Shown here one piece after another: positions 11,443 to 23,485 of a stretch of DNA of 64,000 bases (the first letter of the stretch is position 1; each line of letters starts with the position of its first letter). A program made the position numbers and the translations under genes. Source of the DNA: Stropharia rugosoannulata (lineage: Eukaryota > Basidiomycota > Agaricomycetes > Agaricales > Strophariaceae); contig JANCIK010000005.1 in assembly GCA_028532985.1 (NCBI GenBank), forward strand, positions 564,501 through 628,500. Direction: 5' to 3'. The notes beneath the pieces are model-generated. The model made no database searches. It was not told the origin of the DNA and was given only the letters and a program-made list of their open reading frames with translations.

Positions 11443-14400
11443 CTACCGCTTCTCCTTGACATAGTAGTGTAGTGTGATATAGCTCGCCGTCGTGAATGTG
11501 ACGAAGAAAATTCCTAATAGGGATATGTTGGGCCACCAGTAAGACTGTATGTTGTTAAAATGGGTCGATGGTTAGATGATCAGATGTTAAGTAAATAATG
11601 ATTAGAACATACCTGAGCGCGGAGTCCGAACGTAGACAAAATCGTAGCAGCAGGGACATCAAGTTCCACTCCGTACTACAAGGTCGACAGTTAGGCCCAA
11701 GCGAGAGGGACGATCAAGAGAGCCACATACCTTCATTTCTTTGAGCTGAAGATATCTCAGCTCATTGACAGCCAGCGCCTCGAAGGCTGCGTGGAAGAAC
11801 GAGATGTTATGCAGCCAACTGAAGGCAACGCTCATGCTGTCACGATTGATCAAAAGACCAGTGAACAATAAGCTATGACAAACGGCGATCAGCGTGAAGT
11901 CCTCGGCAAAGTAAAACAACGCACTTAAACAACATGATCAGCGTACCGACTAAGCTTGCGACGCTGACACTGGCAAATGCGATGGACAGCCAAAGCACGA
12001 CGCTGGCAGTCGTGAGATTGAACAGTACCAGGGCAAGCAGGAATTTCCAGAACGAAGATACAGTGGGAACAAATCCAACAAGCCCGTATACAATGCCTCC
12101 GAACATCAGAGGAGGGACAAGACGCAGGGGAAGAATATCGAACAAAATCTGAACATAATGAGCAACTTGGGATAACCGATAAGAATAGGTCGCTCACCTT
12201 CGAGAAGAAATAAGTAAATGAAGAGTAGTAGCCATTAGATCTATTTATGATCGCATTAGACGTGACAGGGAAGACGAGCCTGCTAGGATTTCCTACCTTT
12301 CTCTCATGAATAGTATACGCTCATTGGCAAACAGACCCAGACTTGACAGACACGAGAAGCCGAAAAGAGCCAAGGAGAAGAAGAAAATGCCTAAAATCTT
12401 CATAAGAACAAAATTATTCTCCAAGAGACAATTTTACACACCAAGGCGGTTCTGGAACCCTGCGATATCATTGCTAGGGGTATTTAAAGGTGAACAAAGG
12501 ACACCGGGAAGTGGGTAGAGTGGACTTACGTAACATTGTGGACAAACATTCCGCATATAACTGTCAGAGGTAGAGCGAGTCGCTGTCAGCGTGGTGTCCC
12601 AAAAACAAGAAGGAGACGCACCAGCCAGGACGATAGCCGATGTGTAATGAGCTGTCAGCAGTGCTGGGTCGCGGTATAGGTTCTTGAATGCACGGCCACT
12701 AAGAATCCTGAACTGTGTACCATAGCTAGCCCGCTTGCGCCCGCGTAACATAGACGTCTCCAGCACCACATCAGGCAGTGCGCCACTTGCCCCCGCTGCA
12801 GGTGCCGGGACCTGCCCATTGTCCGACCGTACCACCTCCCGCCGGAGCGTCTCGCCTTCTGCCTTGATCGTCGACGCGATATCGCTCTGCGCGTAGGCAG
12901 TGACTAGGCTGTTCAGGGCAGGGGCGATGACCACCTCTTCCGGATCCTTCTTGACGATGAGGCCCGAGATACCAACTGCATCAAAGATCTGCGAGGTCTT
13001 GTGCTTCAGATAGTTCCCGGACGAAGACGCCTGTGACGACGATGATGCAGATGGTTCCGCGTCGGCGTCGTGGGTCGTCAATGAGCGTAAAGAGATGTTC
13101 GCGCTGTTGCGTTGGAGTCCACGCTCGGGGTCCTCGAGGTTGCCATCCGTATCGGCTTCTTGCGGAGATTCGAGAACAACGCTGGCAGAGTCCCGGACAT
13201 CGAGTTTCGAGTTCATGGTGAGGTCAACTGATAGCGATGTTTAGAAAGTGTCTATGTAGCAGGGTATGTTACGTACTTAGGAAGTCCGCGATGTTAAAGC
13301 CAGGGGGACAAGGATGTCCTATTGACGCAAAGTAGTCATAACATTTGGAAAAAAGCCCAGAGTAGACCAGCTTCCCAGCAGCGAGGACCACGAGTTGGTC
13401 GAAGAGCGCGACAATGTTGCTTCGTGGTTGATGGATAGTGAACACAACAGTACGATTGTGGTTTCGTGCCAGCGCCACCAGACTTTCTACGACGTTGAAT
13501 GCATTGAATGCGTCTAGTCCACTTGTCGGCTCATCAAGGAAGAGTATAGAAGGAGAAGTAACCAGTTCGCATGCAATGGAAACCCGACGTTTCTCGCCTC
13601 CCGAAATTGAACGGCGGCCTATACAGCATGTGAGAAAGCGAAAGAAAGCTGCTGTTGAACAGTGACGTACCACTATCACCAATACGCATATCCTTGATAC
13701 CCAAAATTCCAAGTTCGTTCATAGTCTCCAACGTCCTGAATTTCTTTGCTTCGATGCTCATCTCGCGTGGCAGGCGCAGGAGGGCACTATACAAGACCGT
13801 CTCGTACACCGTCAGAGTACTCATCAGAGTGTCCTCCTGATCGACGTAGCCCACGACTTTCTTGAATTCTGCATCGTCCACTTCCCTGCCGTTCACGAGG
13901 GTTGTACCGCTGACGTCTCCGCGTTTCCTCTTCCTGGCAAGGATGTCGAGGAATGTGGATTTCCCTGCGCCTGAAGCACCCATGATAGCCATAATCTGCC
14001 CGGGTTTGACACAGCCCGAGATATTGTCCAATATCTTCTTCCCTCCAAGAGAATAAGTGATGCCTGTGAAGTATAATGATGCTGGGATGTGGTCCATCGT
14101 TTTGGCCGCTTCATCAGCGGGCAGGTGAATTTGACCCAAGTCGCCTCCTTTGCGCGAACGCCCGGCGTACCATAGGACTAATGTTCCGTTAGTATGCCTC
14201 TTTGTAGCAAGGCGTAGAACATACTAATGAAGACCAAAAATACAAATGCAAACGAGCCTAGTGCACTGAGAGCGACCCACAGTGTATTATCCGGTTTGGG
14301 AGGAGCCTATGCAACTTTAGAATACAAACTAGTGATGAAAAGTATGACTCTCACCACATAGCCAGGGACTTGGGAGTAGTGAAGACATTCTCCGCCTTCA

Positions 14401-15674
14401 CAATTCAATGTTATGTACGAGTCCCCGAAGACTTGGTCAATGAGGTTGTTCATCGCTGGCTCCTCGAATTTGCATCCTTCACCGCTCTTGCAGCTAAAAG
14501 TCGCAGGCCCTTTGATTTCCTCCGTAAGGAAGTCGGAAATATCTATAGTGGTGTAAGACGGGCAGTCCACATGACGAAGAAAGTTATAATTACCAATGCT
14601 GCCATCCTCTCCACAGATAAATCTTCCCGGTACGCATTTACATTGGATATTCTTACATCCATAGGTGGTCGTGTTAGTGTTATAGCCTGGGCGTGATTCG
14701 GATGTACATTCGTCCAAGGCACAGTAGAACGATTCAACTTGCGCCGTCCAGAATTGAAAGGCGCAAGTCTTATCTTGAGAATCACAACTGAAGGTCACCT
14801 GGGGTGGGCGGCCGGGGAGTTGATCAATGATTTTTCGATCTGGGGATCACTGTGAGCATATATATGCGTTTACATTGAATAGAGACGAACTGGTGACATC
14901 ACACATTTGGTGGTTGTTGAATACCGTCTCGCCGCCTTTGTAGCATGTCATATTCCCGACTTCAACGTTGGGATCATCGACTATGACTCCTCCCGCCAAC
15001 GGGAATCCAACGCAGGCGTTATCGTTCTTGCAAACTATGGAGTAATAGAGATAAATGAGTGTCATCAGAACGGGTCAATCTTCCAAGCGCCAGACACTCA
15101 CCGTTGCAGTTTATTCCTGTCCATCCGTCCTTGCACTCGCACGAATCCTTATCTCCTCGAGGTCTGCGATGCTCCCCGTCCGCCAAAGAGTCGCATTCTA
15201 ATCAAACTACGTCAGACTCGCGAAAGTGAAAGTGAAAATTCTGATGGTTCCTACGCGGATCGAGACAGTCAATGCCTGACCATCCAGGAGGACATTTACA
15301 TTGTCCGTCGTACTTGTTACACTCGGCAAATTGGCCGCAAGTGAATGCGGGCAGCAAACAGTTGAAACAAGGTGGGCATTTTGCTAGACATACAGATTAA
15401 CACTGCAGATGTGGGCGCATATAGCCACTTACGAGGTCGTTCAAATGCTGTAAGAGAGCTGAATCCCTTCAGAGAGTATCAGGTTCATGCATCCGATGTT
15501 GTATTACACTAGGCTCACTGGGATGATGGTCTGGTTCGAAGATACTGCGTAAGATGACGTGTTGCGAGCTGCCAGAACGACGGAGGAGAAGGCGAGAACG
15601 CATAGCAGCCTCGCTGTTGTGAACAGGGATGCTGCCACTGGCGTACAGCGGCTGTGAGCTGCGTTGCAGCTCAT
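11443..15674 (-). CDS. ADP1-like ABCG-family half transporter with EGF-like ectodomain
   Basis: Multi-exon ABC transporter of the ABCG/WBC type with an unusual N-terminal extracellular domain, as in yeast Adp1. The ATG at 15674 ([15 protein letters not shown]) leads into a hydrophobic signal segment ([14 protein letters not shown]). Next come cysteine-rich EGF-like units ([41 protein letters not shown]) and a longer cysteine-rich region (14.3-15.0 kb). A transmembrane helix ([18 protein letters not shown], about 14.25 kb) precedes the nucleotide-binding domain: Walker [10 protein letters not shown], signature [10 protein letters not shown], Walker [13 protein letters not shown], and H-loop TIHQPR. 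After a serine-rich linker (12.7-13.2 kb) the exchanger-like membrane domain has [24 protein letters not shown] and [18 protein letters not shown], ending YVKEKR. The motifs look intact. The substrate is unknown. It is divergently transcribed from ALG12. Exact small-exon boundaries near 15.4-15.5 kb are uncertain. Confidence 0.85.
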
Positions 15675-15871
15675 CTGTGGTGAAGTGGACGTTAGGAGGT
15701 GAGCCCCGCGTGAAGGCGTGAAGGATACCGGCTATTGCTTCCGACGCCGAGCAGGACATCAACGGCATGTCACAGCCGGAACCGTGACCTCGCCCACAAC
15801 CACAATGACCAGCGCGCCCTTGTTTTTTGTCCTTCTTCTCCAACCCTCATCCCTCCCTCTTGTCGAACGAC
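15675..15871. promoter_or_regulatory. Bidirectional promoter, ABCG transporter / ALG12
   Basis: Only 197 bp separate the two divergent start codons (15674 on minus, 15872 on plus), so both genes must share promoter DNA. The ALG12-proximal part is pyrimidine-rich (TCCTTCTTCTCC...CCCTCCCTCTT), as is common in fungal leaders. No clear TATA box was seen. Confidence 0.5.
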
Positions 15872-17691
15872 ATGGACCTCGTCCTTGATGCGCTTATATA
15901 TGCCACAGCCTGGGGACACGTCCTGCTGGCGCCGTACACGAAAGTTGAAGAAAGTTTCAACATCCATGCCACTCACGACGTCTTAATGTACGGCGCAGGC
16001 GACCTACGCAATGTGAGTGCTTCTATCGTGCAGTAAAACTATTACTTAGCGCTTATATACGTCTAGTACGACCACTTCGCATTTCCTGGCGCAGTGCCAC
16101 GGACGTTTGTCGGAAGCGTTATTCTGGCATGGTTGACTGGCGCCACCGCGCAACTGACAGACAAAATGGGATTTCTGTCCAGCAAATTTGACCTGCAGAT
16201 CATAGGTAGTTCTTCTCTTGCCCAGGATCTAAAATGACTGAAAATGCCTAAGCTCGTCTCTTGTTGGCAAGCATTCACGCATGGACCTTGTCTCGAATTC
16301 AAAAAGCGACGGGAGGTCGTTATGGGCGTATCACGGCGATTTTCTTTGTCTTATTCACCTGTTCCCAGTTCCATTATCCCTTTTGGATGGGTAGAACTAT
16401 TCCTAACTCGTTTGCAGCAATCCCAGGTATGTATGTTCGTGGTCGCTCCAACAAACAATTTTCTTACTGTGCTCCAGTCAATCTTGCTAGATACTGCCTA
16501 CTTCGCCACGGGAAGATGCGTGCCGTGACGCAGCAATATATGTACAGAGCGATAGCTCTCCTCATCGTCGCATCGGTAACCTTCAGAGCAGAAGTAGCGT
16601 TGATGCTAATTCCGTTGTACTTGCAACTTCTTCTTGATAACAAGCGCGATTTCTACAGCAGCTTGAAAGCGGGCGCTTTGGCTGGGTTTTTTATCCTCAC
16701 CATCACTGTGCGCGTTGATTCCTACTTCTGGAAAAAGCATTTCCTTTGGCCTGAGCTTTCGGGCGTTTTCTTCAACGTTATTCAAGGAAAAAGTGCCGAA
16801 TGGGGGACATCGCCTCCTTTGACATACCTTACTTCCTACTTGCCAAAGCTTCTCTTAGGGGCGCTCCCTCTTGTTATTCTAGGATTATTATTCGACCCCG
16901 CCAATCGCAGCATGCTCATCGGACCTCTTTCTTTCATTGGATTTCTCAGCTTCCTGGGTCACAAGGAGTGGAGGTTTATAATATATACTATGCCGCCATT
17001 AAATATTGCCGCCGCGAGACAAGCACGTTCGTTGTACGTACACTTTGCTTTACTATGCAACGAAATATTTATCTTTTGGTTCAAGGTATGCATTGCGCAA
17101 AAACGGTTTCATCGGCTGGATCTTTGCTTTGATTCCGGTTGGACTTGCCTTGATCAACATACCTATAACTCTTCTCCTCACTCAAGCTTCTATGGCAAAC
17201 TATCCAGGCGGAGAGGCTCTAATGCGCTTCCACCAACTCTATCCGGTTTCAACACAACGTAAGCCATCCCATTCCTGAACCTTATTATCGTTCCTGACCT
17301 CCGCTCAGCCGCGCCCCATGTTCATATCTCCAACCTTGCGGCTCAGACCGGTGCAACGCTCTTCCTCCAACTCAATGCGCCTCCGTATTTCAAAAGTGAC
17401 TCAAGCCAAGAGATACAACACAAGGCGTGGGTGTACAACAAGACTGAGAATCTTACATCAGAAGATCTGACTGCTGGATCGTTCACACATCTGATATCTG
17501 AGGTTGATCCCTCGAAGGACGCCATCCTGAAGACACACTGGACCGCAGTCAGTTCTGTCTCCGGGTTCGACAAGTGGATCGTTAATTGGGACTTGGTGAA
17601 GCATGCTATGGGCCCACGACTTTTGCTACGATGGCGTGACGTCCTGCACATGGAACAGTCTGACAAGCTGTGGATACTGGAGCGGAAGTGA
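15872..17691 (+). CDS. ALG12: Dol-P-Man alpha-1,6-mannosyltransferase, ALG12
   Basis: Glycosyltransferase family 22 enzyme of the ER membrane. It adds the eighth mannose to the lipid-linked N-glycan precursor, using dolichol-phosphate mannose. Exon 1 (15872-16012) gives the diagnostic luminal loop APYTKVEESFNIHATHD. Exon 2 begins at 16067 with YDHFAFPGAVPRTFVGS. The following exons encode many hydrophobic helices (16.3-17.1 kb), with FWMGRTIPNSFAA, FRAEVALMLIPLYLQLLL and the family motif GHKEWRFIIY. The soluble C-terminus (17.3-17.7 kb) has WDLVKHAMGPR and ends ILERK. ATG 15872 is chosen because it is the first in-frame ATG and gives a short N-terminus, as in the family. Short GT/AG introns interrupt it. 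No damage seen. It shares its promoter with the ABCG gene; no functional link is implied. Confidence 0.88.
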
Positions 17692-17861
17692 AGGAAGGGC
17701 GTAGTTACTGTGCTCGAAGGATACTTTCTTCGATTATACCTAATGTAAGTCTATTCATTTGCATTCGTACTTATTCTGACGCTCTGTAGGTTTATATACC
17801 GCATTGTATTTATACCATGAATCATTAAGCTTATATCGTCTCATGGAGGTGCACGACAAGC

Positions 17862-18910
17862 TTGCTCCTGACACTTTGTTCAAGTCTCAGTTTGTCCAGT
17901 CCGGCGGGGATCCCTGCCAGCTTTCCTGGTAAGACATCAACTTTGTTGGGCTGAATATGATGTTAGTCGCTGTGCTGGTGGAAGGGTGGGTAGTGGAAAG
18001 ACTCACCTTGACTAGGTCCTCTTCTATCAGGTCATAGATGCGGTCGTAATACAGAGGATTAACGAGCGGAGCATTCCAAGGCAACCTCGGTACACCTATC
18101 ACACGAATAAATGTCTTCCCCTCGGGTGATGGTATGACGTCTTGCGTCACAGCGACCTTCCCGCCGTCCACCAAGACCTCGAGGCTTCTTCGCTCGATAT
18201 AGTGTCGAATACGTACTCCAAGGGCTTCCCTGCGCGCTTCCTTACCTCCGCGGCAACGTATTCTCTTGGGAGTGTCCGATCGACAATGTCTGTTACGCCT
18301 GGGGACTTCAGCACCTCAGTGTGCCTGAGATTTGCAATGGTGATAATTGGTGCAAATCCAGAGAGCCTGGCCCATTATAGGGCTGAAAAAGTAAGCAACT
18401 CTCTTTATTATAAATCGAGCGGTGCACTGCACCCGGTGTGCTCACCCATTTGCCCTACAGAGCTTCCTCCCCCAGTTATGAACAGGAGCACGCCCTTGTA
18501 CTTTCCTTCCCCGCCCTCCGCCAAAGGCGAAGTGAATCCGAGGCCGTGAGGCACCTTGTTGTACAGCCTGATATATACGCAAGTTAAAACGACGGGAGCG
18601 CAGATGCTTCGTCGACTGTGATACCAGGCGAGACTTATATGCAATATCAACCCCAGTGGCTCAAAAAGAAAGCACGGTAGTCAGCACACCTTCGCGGTAC
18701 TCGCCGCGTAAGCTACAATGTACTGCCGGAAGCTCCTAGCCTTCGGAGCGAAGTCTGCCTGGCCAAACCTGGCAACATATCAGTATCTTTCATTTGTGTG
18801 TATATGCGTCGATCAGCAAAAAAGGAGCGCTGACACTTTGTCCCCAACAGCGAAGTCGGCAGATCATAGGATAACGACGAGGCTCAGGTTCTACCAGAAA
18901 CATGAGTAAG
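17862..18910 (-). pseudogene. MDR quinone oxidoreductase-like, copy 2 (pseudogene)
   Basis: The remains of a full MDR gene can be followed 5' to 3' on the minus strand: DFAVGDKV (near 18855), FGQADFAPKARSFRQYIV (about 18.75 kb), APVVLTCVYIRLYNK and ITGGGSSVGQM (18.4-18.6 kb), FAPIITIANLRHTEVLKS (about 18.35 kb), VDGGKVAVTQDV (about 18.17 kb) and PNKVDVLPGKLAGIPAGL (about 17.93 kb). The frame is broken at least three times by what look like one-base losses (near 18610, 18180 and 17875). An in-frame TAA follows the intron at about 18.38 kb, where CAA is expected. The start exon is only partly recognisable. Splice positions match the intact copy. It lies tail-to-tail with ALG12 and just upstream of the 3' end of copy 3. 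Confidence 0.8.
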
Positions 18911-19016
18911 CGTGATAAGCATTTTGTAACTGTACTAAATTTCGGTCGGTTATCGTGTACTCTAAACTCTTACATCGTTGCTCACATATATATACTACAT
19001 AGAGCGCATGCACCCA

Positions 19017-20267
19017 TCAATCTAGCGGATGAGCGATAAACTTAGAGAGCGAAGCTTCGCCCGCTTCTAAACGCTTAAGTCCATCAGGAATGGCCGCCAA
19101 TCCCCCGGAAAGTGCAGTGACACGGTTTGGCTGAGTTGTAGCTAAGATTAGGTTGTCGAAAGAAAAGACGGACGTTACGCACCTTCACTATCCCTCGGGC
19201 AAGTAGATCATAAAGATGGTCATGGTACAGAGACTTCAAAGTCGCAGCTGTGTGAGGCAGATACCCTCCGACAATCCGCACTACTGTTGTTCCATCTTTA
19301 GGCTCAGTCTGCTGTTCCTGGACGATTGCGATGTACCCTCCATCCGAGAGCAGAGTGGCTGCCAGCTCCTGGGTGCTCCTGACAGAGACAGTGTCATAGA
19401 CGTGCTTAAGAGGCTCGCTGCCCTCTGTAGCTTTTGCAACTTCGCTGACTAAGGCTGAGGGCGCGAGGTTCCTGTCAAATACATGAGTGGCACCGAATGA
19501 CTTGAGCTCGTCTGCATGCTTTGGAGAGGCAGTGGTAATGATTGGCGAAAATCCGGAGTACTTTGCCAGTTGAATAACTAGAGAGGTCGTCAAACTCTGG
19601 CGGAAAACAGATAATGACTAGGGAAGCGTACCCACTTGGCCAACTGAAGTCGACCCACCGAGCACGACCAGAGGGGTACTCTGATACTTTTTCCTGGACT
19701 CCTCAGTAACTGGAGCTTCAAATCCCAACCCTTTCGGAAGAGGCTGGTACAAGCCTATGTATGCCGCGGAAAGCACGAGTGGTATTGTCGAACCTTCATT
19801 GTATGAGAGTGAGTCGGGCAGCTATCTCTCGTTAGTTTCAACCGTCCAAGTGAAGGAGCGACCGTTGTCTCACCTTTGAGACAATATCAGCCGCTGAGAC
19901 ACTGTATTGCTGGAATCCAGTCTTCCTTATGTCAAGATACTGTCCTTGGAAAAGGCTGAGGTGCCGGATTAGTACGAACAATCCCAGCGTAGCATGATAA
20001 AATATGTACTCACACTCGGTCTCCAACTTTAAAGTCAGAAACTCCCTCACCAAGTGCAGCTACCTCACCTGCTATGTCCGTTCCAAGGACAGCAGGGAAC
20101 TTCTCCACGAAGAAGCCATACTTGTGGATTTTCCAGTCTACGGGGTTAAGCGCCGCGGCATGTACTTTGACCAGAACCTCTCCGGCTCCAGGCTTGGGCG
20201 TCTCTAGATCTCCCACGACGAAATCTCCAGACTTCTCCTTCAAAAGCAGGGCTTTGTGTGTCGGCAT
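19017..20267 (-). CDS. MDR quinone oxidoreductase-like protein, copy 3 (intact)
   Basis: The intact member of the local MDR family, a cytosolic NAD(P)H-dependent enoyl reductase/quinone oxidoreductase type. Exon 1 starts at 20267 (MPTHKALLLKEKSGDF) with LNPVDWKIHKYGF and TDIAGEVAALGEGVSDF (GroES-like fold). Then come GQYLDIRKTGFQQYSV, STIPLVLSAAYIGLY and the nucleotide-binding loop LGGSTSVGQ. The Rossmann part follows with SGFSPIITTASPKH, FGATHVFD and HVYDTVS. The last exon ends LSKFIAHPLD with a stop at 19017-19019. Structural-zinc cysteines of classical alcohol dehydrogenases are absent. Short introns have clean GT/AG ends. Similar fungal proteins occur both as stand-alone reductases and as trans-acting enoyl reductases of secondary metabolism. 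No synthase gene is nearby, so the substrate stays open. Confidence 0.82.
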
Positions 20268-20997
20268 ACGGGTTCTACAAACGTTGGTCGGGTAGTGCTA
20301 TTTATAGATTCAAGGACGGATAGGTGCCGTTATCGCAAAGGGGCGGGATAATGGACGACAGATAATAGCATCCATTTATTTTATACCTCGCCGAGCACGG
20401 CCGTGCGCGTCTTAACGCCATAGAGTGCTATGAGTAACTCATATGCCGTCATTTGAAATGCATCACCACCTGGACATTAGCCACAATTCCCATCCATAAA
20501 TGGGACTCTGGGGAGAATGATTCCTTGATTAGTCATAAAAGAAAGAAGTGGGCGACAAAATAATGTAAGCAGTGAAATAAAACCGTAATTTACCTCTACT
20601 ATCAGGTGAATCTGTTAGTATGACTATCTCAAAAATGTCGGGATGGTTAAAAATGCGAGCGTGTGTGCTTGGATTTGAATTGTCCTGAATTATTCTGAGA
20701 TTCTATACTTAGATGCTTTGCCCCTTGAATCTATATCGGACGCATTGGAAGAAGCGGGCATCATGTGGAACTTTGCGCACGGGAAGCGCACGAGGTGTCT
20801 CGATAGCCATACTTGACTGGCCATTCGTACCCTGCCTTTGTATGCCTGATCAAATATAATACGCACTCAGTGGAACGTTTCTTGACTCTTCTGATTGCCG
20901 TCTGCGAAGTACTGGCGGTGGCGCCGTGACCCCTACGTTCTATTCCAAACCACGTCCTCGAGATACCTGAAAGCGCCAGGGACCTTCAGTGATAGCA
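20268..20997. promoter_or_regulatory. Divergent intergenic region, MDR copy 3 / UPF0014 gene
   Basis: 730 bp between the minus-strand MDR start and the plus-strand UPF0014 start. I see no gene and no distinct repeat. It must hold both promoters. Confidence 0.35.
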
Positions 20998-22324
20998 ATG
21001 GCGAACAGCAGCATAGTTATTCCCGACTTCTCCTTCGATTCAGAGGGTCAAGCACAGCTGACATGGCTGAACGTCGCCATCGGGATGGCATTCATTCTGT
21101 TTAACATCGGGGTGTCGTCCGTTTTTCGTCTGGGGATAGGCATGTCGCTCTTGATAGCTGCTTTGCGATGCATTGGACAGCTTGCTCTGGTCGCGACGAT
21201 TTTGCATCAAGTGTTCGAAAGGAAGAATCCCTGGATGGTAGCGGCGATATGCTGTGAGTGGAATAATCGATCGATCCTCGCCTGTGAGATATTGTGCTCA
21301 TAGTAGGTTTACTGTAGTCGTACTAAACCTTTTGGGCACATTCGAAACTGGTAATTTTTACGTTGTCTACACCTTTTGTGTTGGTTTAATTTGGACTTGC
21401 CAGTTGTGAACAAATCTGCTCGGCGGTTTCAGCATATGGTGCGTGTACACGCCTTTATGGGCCTCATTCATAGTAAAACCTAACGCTATGGTATCTTCAG
21501 TTTCCCGTTGTATTGGTTGGAATGCTTGGGTCTACTATTCCAATTTCCATGATTGGTGCAAAGTTCGCGATGAGTGTAACTCCATTCTGGGAGCCTATGC
21601 AATATAGTACGTTGATCCTTGGTTTGAAAGGCCATATGTAGCTCACATAGTGCCGTCAGTCCCCATCGTTGGTATGCTGTGCGGACAAACAATATCAGGA
21701 ATTGTGGTCGTCGTCAGCTATGTTTTAAAAGAGCTGCAGTACGATTTTCCTTTCTGCTGTGTATTTTTATACTCAAATGCATTTGAAAACAGAGATAATA
21801 GAGACAAGGCAGAGATATACCTTGCGTTTGGAGCCACGCGCATGGAGGCATGTAGGCCTATCGTAGTGCAAGCTCTCAAGCTCGCGTTAACGCCGGCTAT
21901 AAATAGCATGAGGTTCGTTTCTCAATCTTATGATTACATTGAAGCTTCCCACTTACCTAGATCATATACATTCAGTGTTCTAGGCATCATTGCCATCCCA
22001 GGAATGATGACCGGCGCGCTTCTCGGTGGCGCATCCGTGCAGCAGGCGTCAAAGCTGCAAATGATCATTATGTTTATGATTGTGGCTAGCACCACGCTGG
22101 CATCCGTTTTCACGGCCCTCGCTGTAGTATTTATCGTCGTCGATGAGCAACACCGCATACGCTCGGAGCGTATTTTGGGACGCAGCGGTGGACTGCTGAA
22201 GTTTACAAAAGGGTGGAGTTTCGCGAAGGTGATTGCTTGGCTGAAGAAGATCGGGACCGCGCGCGAGCGAAAGGTTCCTGCAAAAGCGGAGGAGCAGGAG
22301 ATGTTGTTGAGCACGATGTCGTAA
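20998..22324 (+). CDS. UPF0014 family membrane protein (FetB/ALS3-like)
   Basis: Polytopic membrane protein of the UPF0014 family. Bacterial members (FetB) are permease subunits of an iron exporter, and plant ALS3/STAR2 act in aluminium tolerance. ATG 20998 begins MANSSIVIPDFSFD, followed by LTWLNVAIGMAFILFNIGV, LGIGMSLLIAALRCIGQLAL and VFERKNPWMVA. Small exons then add LNLLGTFET, VNKSARRFQHM, FPVVLVGMLGSTIPISMI and PIVGMLCGQTISGI. The conserved cytoplasmic block is KAEIYLAFGATRMEACRPI, and next IIAIPGMMTGALLGGA with the last helices. A basic tail (RSERILGRSGG...) ends at 22324. Seven short introns are consistent. Bacterial partners are ATPases, and none is encoded next door. The role in fungi is not established from this sequence. 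Confidence 0.8.
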
Positions 22325-22559
22325 ATTTCCCAGTGAAAAATGTATTATTTGGGACCGTCTCTAACCTGAATATACCTATACCTATAGAGTATCCTTGGTC
22401 ACCGGTAAAAAGCCCAGAAGCTGGAAATCGCATTCGAATTACTCTTAATAATGCATCAAGAAAAGCAGGCTCTTGATTGTACTTCAATGACCGGAAGGAA
22501 GTCGAAGAATAATAGCAAGTCCCCGGGTGATGTGACCGCAATATGGACCATTCTGCGGT

Positions 22560-23010
22560 AGCGATTACCGAGTTGTTAGTAGTTTCCCTTGACCTTCCTC
22601 CTCGTATAGACTACGCACCCCCCAACGATATGTATACGCGAAAAGTACTCATCTCGGAAGCATGTTGCTTACGGAATACCACTCTCGATAAAGTAGCTCA
22701 ATAAAAGACATGAGATGGATGCACCACTTAACCGAGACCCTGACAATGAATCAGGCTTGATATGTGATATCCCGAGAAGCTTACTTTATTCGTGTGCTAT
22801 TCGACATGATCCACGGCTGCAACAGGGTGGTACAATATAGGTGCTATCCGTCATTGGCCAAGTCGCCCAATCATGGCCATTGTATCGTTGTGGTCATACT
22901 AGACCATTCTTGACTTAAAACTACACCCGAGCAATTGAAGGAGGTGCGAATTATGATGTTGCGGAGTTCTCTGGTCGTCGACCTTCTTGTATGGCTCCCT
23001 ATTGCGTAGC
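22560..23010 (+). repeat. Copy A of a duplicated gene end (diverged partner of the LINE target site)
   Basis: Clearly homologous to 36215-36310 followed by 42414-42770, the sequence interrupted by the LINE. Shared stretches include CCTCCTCGTATAGACTACGC versus CCTCCTCGCATAGACTTTGC, then the CTCGAT stop region, and GTGCTATCC...CCAATCATGG farther down. The 5' part reads PPRIDYAPPNDMYTRK, matching PPRIDFAPPADLHEKY at the other copy. Downstream of that, copy A carries small deletions and is probably non-functional. The homology continues about 350 bp past the stop codon, so this is a segment duplication or dispersed repeat rather than a conserved exon alone. I do not recognise the protein. Confidence 0.6.
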
Positions 23011-23305
23011 ATAACCGAGTGAGTTTACTTACAATTTTTTTTTTCGTTTGCTCATACTAATTCAACTTTACCAGCTTTGCATTAGTAGTAGTCTGTAGGC
23101 TTCCTAACTTCATATGTCGTACACAATAAATATATCCAATAAATGCTCAACCGATACTTGGCTTTTACTCGGCCGTAATAGAAATGTATTTTCTGCATCA
23201 TGTTATTAAATTCAGTCAGCCTCTTGGAATATACTGGTATCACCTGTTGGGTACAATTTTAGCGGTGTCTGGTATAGAGCTATGAATATTTAGAATAGGG
23301 GTATT

Positions 23306-23360
23306 TTTTTAAAGAAAAAAACAAAAACAAAAACAAAAAAAAGAAAGAAAGAAAAAAGAC
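23306..23360. repeat. A-rich simple-sequence tract
   Basis: Runs of A with AAAAAC and AAAG units, preceded by a short T run. It has no coding capacity. It could be the worn tail of an old retroelement, but no body is visible next to it. Confidence 0.5.
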
Positions 23361-23485
23361 GAAAACTCCGTGAGTTTCTCCTTTCAGAAGCTGATTATTT
23401 GCTTAGTGCCCCTCCGGTTGCTGACAGTTTGCGTTCTCTAGAAGAGAATTGTAAGAAGTTTTAATGGACTAGGCAGTACTGTCTC

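Larger units (their letters stand above)
22325..23485. other. Intergenic region with a dispersed repeat copy
   Basis: Lies between the 3' ends of the convergent UPF0014 (+) and SLATT (-) genes. It holds copy A of a sequence that recurs around the LINE (listed separately) and an A-rich simple-sequence tract at about 23306-23360. No other coding signal is supported. Confidence 0.45.
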
